A stretch of 5,610 nt of DNA from Legionellaceae bacterium (lineage in GTDB: Bacteria > Pseudomonadota > Gammaproteobacteria > Legionellales > Legionellaceae). A program made the translations under genes and the position numbers. How positions within the stretch are numbered: the stretch's first letter is position 1; each line of letters opens with the position of its first letter. The notes under the pieces are model-generated. The model had not been told where the DNA came from, made no database searches, and worked only from the letters and a program-made list of their open reading frames with translations. Location of the stretch: positions 1-5,610 of the forward strand of contig JAHFRX010000107.1 of NCBI GenBank assembly GCA_023266075.1, written 5' to 3'. Below, in pieces: positions 1 to 4,142 of this stretch.

Positions 1-1
1 T

Positions 2-133
2 GAGTTACATGCCGATATGATTGCAGCTATTGCTCGTGAGAAACAGATTAAGGCCGGATCAAGAAAGAAAAAACTGGCTTTGATTGAAAGCATAAATCCA
101 AGATGGTTGGATCTGTTCGATACCTTATTTTAA
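2..133 (+). CDS. GIY-YIG nuclease-family protein, C-terminal end (partial)
   Basis: Only the last 43 residues and the TAA stop are in the window; the 5' part lies to the left. The visible tail contains IAREKQIKAGSRKKK, then LIESINP and a Trp-Leu-Asp-Leu-Phe ending. This matches the C-terminus of the small (about 90-100 residue) stand-alone GIY-YIG domain proteins of the COG2827/YhbQ-like group, where an 'IAREKQ(I/L)K' helix precedes 'K(I/L)ALIE..NP.W.DL'. The family is predicted to be a single-domain endonuclease related to the UvrC N-terminal domain. The catalytic GIY and YIG motifs and Arg/Glu residues are outside the window, so activity cannot be judged. The next gene is 170 bp away with its own promoter, so this gene probably ends its own transcript. 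Identification rests on recalled family similarity of the tail only. Confidence 0.72.
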   Translation, partial: ELHADMIAAIAREKQIKAGSRKKKLALIESINPRWLDLFDTLF

Positions 134-148
134 TTAGCTCTTTTCCTC

Positions 149-195
149 CGTAGCCCCTGGGTTGCTTCACCTGCTGCGCAGGTTCGCAATGACGC
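149..195. repeat. Dispersed palindromic intergenic repeat (GCAATGACG type)
   Basis: The segment contains GGGTTGCTTC, then a perfect hairpin ACCTGC-TGC-GCAGGT (169-183), then TCGCAATGACG. The outer TTGC (162-165) and GCAA (186-189) also pair, giving a two-part stem. Read on the minus strand it runs CGTCATTGCGAA... GAAGCAACCCAG. I recognise this from memory as the form of a repeat scattered between genes in many bacterial genomes, including Rickettsiales and Legionellales. It lies right after the GIY-YIG gene stop and before the promoter of the next gene. It may end or stabilise the upstream transcript, but has no T-tract, so it is not a classical intrinsic terminator. Copy number cannot be seen from one window. 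Confidence 0.6.
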
Positions 196-245
196 CATCT
201 TTTAATTGACCGCAGTTTTAATCACACTCTGGAAGAGGCTCAGAG

Positions 246-274
246 TTGAAAATTATACATATATTGTTTATAAT
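246..274 (+). promoter_or_regulatory. Sigma70-type promoter of the 304-972 gene
   Basis: The -35 is TTGAAA (246-251) and the -10 is a consensus TATAAT (269-274), separated by exactly 17 nt of AT-rich DNA. The predicted transcription start is near 281, leaving a leader of about 22 nt before the ATG at 304. This is the best promoter match in the window by consensus. Confidence 0.75.
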
Positions 275-303
275 ACAGTCACGTAACTAAAAAAGTGGCC
301 ATA

Positions 304-972
304 ATGAGCGGATTTATTGTTTTTACGACAGAGATCGAAGGACAAAATAAGACTTATTTTAAAGAAGTGGTTGAAATCACAAAGCATCCTGTCCTTTCTT
401 TTGGAGTAAAAATCGATGATTTGAAAGAAGGTATTCGAAATTCAGATTTTGATCTTAAGTCTATCAAAAATGTTAAATCACGTACTCCATTGACAAAAGA
501 TGCTTATCTTAAAGAACTAGAAGCATGTTTATTTCAAGAGCTCATCGATGCATTTCCTAAAAAATATCTCAACTATTTTGAGCCACATATCAAGACTTTT
601 AAAGAAACACGTAATTTACAACAATTTAAACGCGATGTTGAAAAGGCATTGGCGCGAATGAAAGAGGAATTCAAAGAGCCTAGTTGGGTCAAATATTATA
701 ATTATGTTGTTGCATTTTTTCGTACTATTTTTCGTTTATTCGATTACATAGAGTCTGTCGTGACGTTTGCTGCACAAACACGTTATGCATCTGATAAACC
801 CACGCCGTTTGCGCAAACCTTATTTAAACGCGATCGTATCTTTGAATATCATCAAACCAAAGACACTGCAGTTTGTCAGTTGGTTTCTCGTTTTTCACGT
901 GCAACAGAACGCATGAATAGCCTGTTGTCTTTAGACGAAGGGATTAAACATACTATTTCCAAGAAATCGTAA
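304..972 (+). CDS. Uncharacterised protein, 222 residues
   Basis: I do not recognise this protein. It is an intact reading frame with its own strong promoter and ordinary codon use, so it is likely a real, separately transcribed gene. The ATG at 304 is chosen over an in-frame GTG at 295 because AGTGG (294-298) sits 5 nt before it as a weak Shine-Dalgarno, while GTG 295 would leave only about 14 nt of leader. The start MSGFIVFTTEIEG looks like a beta-strand. The rest is predicted mostly helical, rich in Lys, Phe and Tyr, with a long charged stretch around residues 85-125. An aromatic, amphipathic segment follows at about 132-160 (FFRTIFRLFDYIESVVTF), which might touch a membrane but is too charged for a clear transmembrane helix. 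There is no signal peptide, and no Cys pair or catalytic motif is visible. A lineage-specific or effector-like protein is possible but unproven. Confidence 0.7.
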   Translation: MSGFIVFTTEIEGQNKTYFKEVVEITKHPVLSFGVKIDDLKEGIRNSDFDLKSIKNVKSRTPLTKDAYLKELEACLFQELIDAFPKKYLNYFEPHIKTFKETRNLQQFKRDVEKALARMKEEFKEPSWVKYYNYVVAFFRTIFRLFDYIESVVTFAAQTRYASDKPTPFAQTLFKRDRIFEYHQTKDTAVCQLVSRFSRATERMNSLLSLDEGIKHTISKKS

Positions 973-1031
973 AGTCTGAGGTCACATGTGTCTCTTTGAC
1001 TACACGTCATTGACAATGTCTATTTTTAATC

Positions 1032-1071
1032 ATACCGCAGCACATCATTTTTTTGTGATGTGCTGCGGTAT
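1032..1071. repeat. Perfect 16-bp inverted repeat between the unknown gene and waaA
   Basis: The left arm ATACCGCAGCACATCA (1032-1047) is exactly complementary to the right arm (1056-1071), with an 8-nt T-rich loop. It lies 59 bp after the stop at 972. The stem is strong, with 8 G:C pairs. The RNA is not followed directly by a U-run on either strand: CACGTATAATC comes first on the plus strand and TTTTTT only at 1086-1091. It may still stop or protect the upstream transcript. The right arm also forms the spacer of the waaA promoter. Confidence 0.8.
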
Positions 1072-1081
1072 CACGTATAAT
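1053..1081 (+). promoter_or_regulatory. Probable waaA promoter embedded in the hairpin
   Basis: A consensus -10 TATAAT (1076-1081) lies 17 nt downstream of TTGTGA (1053-1058), which matches TTGACA at four of six positions. The predicted start is near 1088, about 20 nt before the waaA ATG. The -35 falls in the hairpin loop and the spacer is the hairpin's right arm, so the inverted repeat and the promoter are physically the same DNA. Confidence 0.6.
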
Positions 1082-1108
1082 CTTATTTTTTAATACTAAG
1101 TTTTAATA

Positions 1109-2362
1109 ATGCGCCTGATTTACACCCTCTTATTTTATGCATTAACACCGTTTATCATGATTCGATTGTATTGGAAAAGTAGAAAATTACAACAATATCG
1201 TGAACGTCTGTCTGAGCGTTTTTCTTGGGGAGATATGCCTAAAACGCCTGTTGATGTCTGGTTACATGCGGTATCACTGGGCGAGGTTGTCGCAGCAACA
1301 CCGTTGATTGATAGTTTTCTTAAAAGAGGTTGGCGTGTATGTGTCACAACGATGACGCCGACGGGGTCTCAGCACGTTGTGCGTCGTTTTGATTCACGTG
1401 TCACGCATCAGTATGTCCCTTATGATTTTCCTTATGCCTTACGTCGATTTTTTAAGAAAATCACACCGCGTGTAGGGATAATTATGGAGACTGAGTTGTG
1501 GCCTAATTTGATTGTAGAGGCTACACGTGCCAAGATCCCATTATTTTTAGCAAATGCACGTATCTCAGATAAATCCTATCCGCAATATCGGATGGTACGA
1601 TGGTTGTTGAAACCGATTTTAAATAAATTTAGCTGTATTATGACGCAAAGCCCGCTGGATGAGGAGCGTTATAAAGCTCTGGGAGATGCTTCAACTGTTG
1701 TTAACATGTTGGGTAATTTGAAGTTTGATCTGACGCTTTCGACAATGAATCAAGATGTTGCTTTGTCGATGAAAAAAGCCTTCGGCGATACGAGACCCGT
1801 CGTGATACTTGCGAGTACGCATGATAATGAAGAGCAGCAAATTTTAGAAAAGTTACGGCAGCTACAAGCCACGATTCCTGGTGTTGTTGTTTTGATAGCA
1901 CCTCGACACCCCGAGCGGTTTCAATCCGTATTTGAGCTGTGCGGTACATTGCAATACCGCACAGGGCGGCGGAGTCAACTTGAAACAATTCATCCAGATC
2001 TAGAGATTGTTGTACTCGATTCTCTCGGTGAGCTGATGTCATTTTATGCCATGAGTGATTATGCTGTTATGGGAGGCAGTTTTGTGCCGATTGGCGGGCA
2101 TAATGTGCTTGAGCCAATTGCACTCAATGTTCCGGTTTTTTGTGGACCATTTATGCAAAATTCACAATCAATTGTTGATGAGCTTTTGAATGTACAAGGG
2201 TTGATACAAGTTAATACCGTTGACGAACTTATTTTAGCCTTGGCAAGATTGTATGCGGATAAAGAAATGCGTACATCACAAATTCAAAAAGCAGAACATC
2301 GATTAAAGTCGAATCAAGGTTCTTTAACGCGACATCTTGAGATGATTGAAAAAAGCCTATAG
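1109..2362 (+). CDS. waaA: 3-deoxy-D-manno-octulosonic acid (Kdo) transferase
   Basis: WaaA (KdtA, glycosyltransferase family 30) transfers Kdo from CMP-Kdo to the lipid A precursor at the inner face of the cytoplasmic membrane, starting the lipopolysaccharide core. The product is 417 residues, against 425 in E. coli. Residues 2-20 form a hydrophobic membrane anchor. The N-terminal acceptor domain shows HAVSLGEVVAA, with Glu59 at the position of the family's catalytic base, then the TTMTPTG loop (81-87), YVPYDFP (102-108) and METELWPN (126-133). The C-terminal nucleotide-sugar domain shows GNLKFD (202-207), ASTHDNEE (235-242), APRHPERF (264-271) and the GGSFVPIGGHNVLEP block (322-336). All the expected motifs are present. 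A weak TAAG (1097-1100) precedes the ATG by 8 nt. The gene is transcribed alone and is not in an LPS cluster here. Its stop overlaps that of the opposing ankyrin-like gene. One or two Kdo transfers cannot be told from sequence. Confidence 0.96.
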   Translation: MRLIYTLLFYALTPFIMIRLYWKSRKLQQYRERLSERFSWGDMPKTPVDVWLHAVSLGEVVAATPLIDSFLKRGWRVCVTTMTPTGSQHVVRRFDSRVTHQYVPYDFPYALRRFFKKITPRVGIIMETELWPNLIVEATRAKIPLFLANARISDKSYPQYRMVRWLLKPILNKFSCIMTQSPLDEERYKALGDASTVVNMLGNLKFDLTLSTMNQDVALSMKKAFGDTRPVVILASTHDNEEQQILEKLRQLQATIPGVVVLIAPRHPERFQSVFELCGTLQYRTGRRSQLETIHPDLEIVVLDSLGELMSFYAMSDYAVMGGSFVPIGGHNVLEPIALNVPVFCGPFMQNSQSIVDELLNVQGLIQVNTVDELILALARLYADKEMRTSQIQKAEHRLKSNQGSLTRHLEMIEKSL

Positions 2363-3304
2363 CGTGTTTGCTTCTGCTGGGGCCGTGTCAGTGAACCAGT
2401 GGATATCATCATACGCTAAGGCTGTTTTACCTTTCTCATCGAGCACTGTATCATCAGCACCCTGTTGGATAAGCCATTGATAAGAAGTCTGATATTGATG
2501 TTGATACTTTTCGTTACCTTCTTTTTTCATGATGACCTGCGCTCCCTGGACTAACCAATGCAGTGCTGTTCGACCTGACGGACTTTGCGTATTGATGATT
2601 GCGTTGATAGAGGTCAGTCCAGCTAAAGATTCTAAATGCTTTATATGGCCACGTTGTGCGATAGCACGTAATAGTTTAGGTAAGTCACCCTCAGGAATTT
2701 TATAGATGCTAAATAAAGTGTTCAACGTTATGGGAGATTCCTTTTTTGAAGGTGTTTCGGAATGTCGACGTTTCTTAAAAAGGCTACACGTTTTATTTTG
2801 GTACGTACTTTGTTTTTTTTCCTGTGAGAGCGTCGTTTGGATAATGGAGAAGTGTGTAATGCCAGGAATTTGATATTGTGAGATGATAGCTATGCATTCA
2901 GGAACTAAAGCATGCTCTTTGATAAAGTGAACTAATTGATCCGTGACAATGCGGTAATTTAAACCTTTGTGGGGCGCTGGATGTGCCTCGATCATTGCGA
3001 TAAATTTCATGAGCGCCGATGGTTTATTCGCCACTCCCATTTGCATATCTATTATTTCTTGTCGCAGTGCCGCCACGAGTGGTCTATCAGATGCACTATT
3101 GTGAGATGATAAATTTTCAGAAACTTCTAATAGTAAATTGTGTATGCATGACGCGAAAAAACGATCAAATGACCATGTTTTATATTTATTTAATCCATCT
3201 ATTCTTTGAAGTAATGTTTCTGAAATAAAGTGGTAGACATGAGGCGGGATCTCATTTGGAATATCTTCATCAGCACTGTTTTTGATAATGGCCTGTAATG
3301 TCAT
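2357..3304 (-). CDS. Ankyrin-repeat-like protein, possible host-interaction factor
   Basis: The gene encodes 315 residues. The ATG is well supported: AAGAGGT (3310-3316 on this strand) lies 5 nt upstream. The C-terminal part carries ankyrin signatures: a degenerate helix pair around 208-237, then SGRTALHWLVQGA (242-254), then WLIQQGADDTVLDEKGKTALAYD (277-299, key residues GAD, D289, G292-K293-T294-A295-L296). An insertion of about 20 residues (256-274), rich in Lys, Gln and Tyr, separates the two helices of the main repeat. Residues 1-160 are helical and unrecognised. A polar linker (about 160-190) contains the basic cluster FKKRRHSETPSKK. Ankyrin repeats mediate protein binding, and in Legionella and Coxiella many such proteins are type IV secretion effectors; whether this one is secreted is unknown. 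There is no signal peptide or transmembrane segment. It has its own promoter downstream of dksA and converges on waaA. Confidence 0.75.
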   Translation of the reverse strand: MTLQAIIKNSADEDIPNEIPPHVYHFISETLLQRIDGLNKYKTWSFDRFFASCIHNLLLEVSENLSSHNSASDRPLVAALRQEIIDMQMGVANKPSALMKFIAMIEAHPAPHKGLNYRIVTDQLVHFIKEHALVPECIAIISQYQIPGITHFSIIQTTLSQEKKQSTYQNKTCSLFKKRRHSETPSKKESPITLNTLFSIYKIPEGDLPKLLRAIAQRGHIKHLESLAGLTSINAIINTQSPSGRTALHWLVQGAQVIMKKEGNEKYQHQYQTSYQWLIQQGADDTVLDEKGKTALAYDDIHWFTDTAPAEANTL

Positions 3305-3358
3305 GGTCTACCTCTTCACAAATAAATCACTTGCGTATCGATATGGAATCGAAGCGAT

Positions 3359-3389
3359 CATTGTTAAAAAGATTAATATTTTAACAATG
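3359..3389. promoter_or_regulatory. 11-bp inverted repeat, operator-like, over the ankyrin gene promoter
   Basis: CATTGTTAAAA (3359-3369) and TTTTAACAATG (3379-3389) are perfect inverted copies separated by 9 nt. The centre-to-centre distance of 20 bp is about two helical turns, which suits a dimeric repressor. The right arm includes the -10 of the minus-strand promoter, and the predicted start lies in the central 9 nt. As a terminator for dksA it would be poor: the stem has few G:C pairs and no U-run follows. The cognate regulator is unknown. Confidence 0.6.
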
Positions 3390-3406
3390 TGAGCATGAAG
3401 AGTCAA
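3378..3406 (-). promoter_or_regulatory. Sigma70-type promoter of the ankyrin-like gene
   Basis: On the minus strand TTGACT (3406-3401) and TAAAAT (3383-3378) are spaced by exactly 17 nt, each matching consensus at five of six positions. The predicted start is near 3371, giving a leader of about 66 nt. The -35 begins 15 nt after the dksA stop, so the ankyrin gene can be expressed independently of dksA. Confidence 0.65.
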
Positions 3407-3420
3407 TGAAACCGATGAAA

Positions 3421-3849
3421 TTAGTTGCCTTGATTCTGCTTTTCTTTAATTTCAGAAAGCGTTTTGCAGTCAATGCAGAGTGTTGCTGTGGGACGTGCTT
3501 CTAATCGGCGCAGACCAATTTCTATACCACACGCCTCGCAGTATCCAAAGTCGTCGTCATTCAGACGCTCTAATGCATCTTCGATTTTTTTGATGAGTTT
3601 CCGTTCTCTATCTCTGGCACGTAGTTTAATATTAAATTCTTCTTCTTGACTGGCTCTATCGGATGGATCTGGGAAATTTGCAGCCTCATCCTTCATATGT
3701 GACATCGTGCGATCGACTTCTTCCATGAGCGACTGGCGCCATGCAAGCAAAATCTTTTCAATATGCGCAAGTTGTTTGGGATTCATATACATTTCATCAG
3801 GTGATTCGATGTATGCAGGAATACCCATATTACCAATATCTTGTTTCAC
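3421..3849 (-). CDS. dksA: RNA polymerase-binding transcription factor DksA
   Basis: DksA enters the RNA polymerase secondary channel and, with ppGpp, reshapes promoter activity during starvation (stringent response). The product is 142 residues (151 in E. coli) and aligns closely. The coiled coil carries the tip motif DPSDRA (61-66), with Asp61, Asp64 and Ala66 equivalent to E. coli Asp71, Asp74 and Ala76. The zinc finger has CEAC (104-107) and CIDC (125-128), all four cysteines present, and is followed by the C-terminal helix. The tract EEVDRT...DEAANFPDP and RDRERKLIKKIE are near-identical to the family. The start is GTG, with AGGGA (3864-3860) 10 nt upstream, a longish spacing. An in-frame ATG at codon 8 lacks a better ribosome site, and both starts keep the core. 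The N-terminus is about 10 residues shorter than in E. coli. The gene is divergent from the attenuator-controlled transporter. I found no convincing promoter for it. Confidence 0.97.
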   Translation of the reverse strand: MKQDIGNMGIPAYIESPDEMYMNPKQLAHIEKILLAWRQSLMEEVDRTMSHMKDEAANFPDPSDRASQEEEFNIKLRARDRERKLIKKIEDALERLNDDDFGYCEACGIEIGLRRLEARPTATLCIDCKTLSEIKEKQNQGN

Positions 3850-3889
3850 GTTTGTAAAGTCCCTGTGTAAGTTAAAACGGTTTTTATGA

Positions 3890-3921
3890 TATTTAGCACA
3901 AATTTGTTATTTAGACAAATT
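3890..3921. repeat. Imperfect tandem repeat in the dksA/leader divergent region
   Basis: TATTTAGCACAAATT (3890-3904) is repeated as TATTTAGACAAATT (3908-3921), differing by one deleted base, with 3 nt between. The AATTTGT inside 3901-3907 also pairs with ACAAATT (3915-3921). A related GAATTTGC follows at 3932-3939. The block lies in the 144-bp space between dksA and the leader peptide, where control sites for both could sit. The DNA is very AT-rich, so chance is not excluded. Confidence 0.45.
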
Positions 3922-3935
3922 CTATACTAAAGAAT

Positions 3936-3964
3936 TTGCAATTTAGTTGTAATATGATTAAAGT
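3936..3964 (+). promoter_or_regulatory. Candidate promoter of the leader-MFS operon
   Basis: TTGCAA (3936-3941) and TAAAGT (3959-3964) are 17 nt apart, each matching four of six consensus bases. The predicted start near 3971 would give a leader peptide 5' UTR of about 23 nt and an attenuated RNA of about 147 nt, similar to the size of the E. coli trp leader. TATGAT (3953-3958) is a better -10 but lacks a -35. A promoter must lie upstream of 3994 for the attenuator to work; its exact place is uncertain. Confidence 0.4.
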
Positions 3965-3993
3965 ACGGTAATCCGATTTTTGAAGAAATACGA

Positions 3994-4074
3994 ATGAATT
4001 TATCTCGCCCAATTTTAAATGCTCCATGTGTTGTGGTGGTCGTCTCCACGATACGGTGCGGGCCTTTACGTTAA
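3994..4074 (+). CDS. Valine-rich leader peptide of a transcription attenuator
   Basis: This 26-residue open reading frame starts MNLSRP, carries five consecutive valines at residues 13-17 (codons GTT GTG GTG GTC GTC, 4030-4044) and ends CGPLR before TAA (4072-4074). Its product is presumably of no function itself; translating it would sense charged valyl-tRNA, as the valine-rich E. coli IvbL and IlvL leader peptides do. A weak GAAG (3982-3985) precedes the ATG by 8 nt. The valine run ends 11 nt before the proposed antiterminator arm (4056-4062), close to the geometry of known attenuators, and the stop codon lies between that arm and the terminator. Ile and Leu codons are also present (residues 3, 7, 8, 20, 25) but scattered, so valine is the likely signal. 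No homologue is claimed; the call rests on composition, position and the RNA structures that follow. Confidence 0.8.
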   Translation: MNLSRPILNAPCVVVVVSTIRCGPLR

Positions 4075-4097
4075 GAGATAAACGAAAAACCCCGCAC
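4056..4097 (+). promoter_or_regulatory. Antiterminator hairpin of the valine attenuator
   Basis: GTGCGGG (4056-4062) is exactly complementary to CCCGCAC (4091-4097), which contains most of the terminator's left arm, so the two structures exclude each other. Inside the loop, TTT (4065-4067) can pair with AAA (4086-4088) and CGTT (4069-4072) with AACG (4081-4084). This gives 14 pairs interrupted by small internal loops. A ribosome halted at the leader stop codon would cover the left arm and favour termination; one stalled on the early valine codons would leave it free. A small TCGT-CTCC-ACGA hairpin (4040-4051) sits at the end of the valine run and may serve as part of the pause or protector structure. 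No strong 1:2 hairpin was found. Confidence 0.7.
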
Positions 4098-4117
4098 AAG
4101 ATGCGGGGTTTTTTTTT
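4085..4117 (+). terminator. Intrinsic terminator of the attenuator, upstream of the MFS gene
   Basis: CCCCGCA (4090-4096) pairs perfectly with TGCGGGG (4102-4108) around a 5-nt CAAGA loop, and nine Ts follow (4109-4117). The A-run before the stem (4085-4089) extends the pairing with the T-tract. It lies only 25 nt before the MFS start and points towards it, with no annotated gene upstream on this strand. That placement makes sense as an attenuator, not as the end of a gene. Confidence 0.93.
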
Positions 4118-4130
4118 GCCTGATAGGTAT

Positions 4131-4136
4131 GAGGAG
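4131..4136 (+). promoter_or_regulatory. Ribosome binding site deciding the MFS start
   Basis: GAGGAG is a strong Shine-Dalgarno. It lies 6 nt before the ATG at 4143 and 3 nt before the adjacent ATG at 4140, so 4143 is the better-spaced start. It is downstream of the terminator, so only read-through RNA carries it. A longer frame opening at 4026 would run through the terminator and is not credible. Confidence 0.85.
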
Positions 4137-4142
4137 ACAATG

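Noticed and set aside
1007..1019. CGTCATTGACAATG as a second copy of the dispersed repeat
   Set aside because: It shares only CGTCATTG with the repeat end; the rest differs and the central hairpin is missing.
1032..1091. Classical intrinsic terminator at the 16-bp hairpin
   Set aside because: The T-run (1086-1091) is separated from the stem by 14 nt containing CACGTATAATC, so the canonical hairpin plus immediate U-tract is missing. It is kept as an inverted repeat instead.
1135..2042. Two minus-strand open frames inside waaA (1135-1347 and 1701-2042)
   Set aside because: They lie wholly within a strongly conserved gene on the other strand, their products have no recognisable features, and no promoter was seen for them.
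3019..3228. Plus-strand open frame with hydrophobic product inside the ankyrin-like gene
   Set aside because: Its hydrophobicity is the expected antisense reading of a charged helical protein, and it lacks a ribosome binding site. It is a shadow of the minus-strand gene.
3971..4117. Metabolite-binding riboswitch or small RNA gene upstream of the MFS gene
   Set aside because: I saw no recognisable riboswitch core such as TPP, SAM, FMN or cobalamin motifs, and no 4.5S RNA, 6S or tRNA signature. The Val-codon run and the alternative pairings fit an attenuator much better.
4026..4142. Extended N-terminus of the MFS protein starting at ATG 4026
   Set aside because: The extra 38 codons run through the terminator hairpin and its T-tract, overlap the leader peptide in another frame, and add a Cys/Arg-rich non-membrane stretch unlike MFS N-termini. 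A strong Shine-Dalgarno serves ATG 4143.
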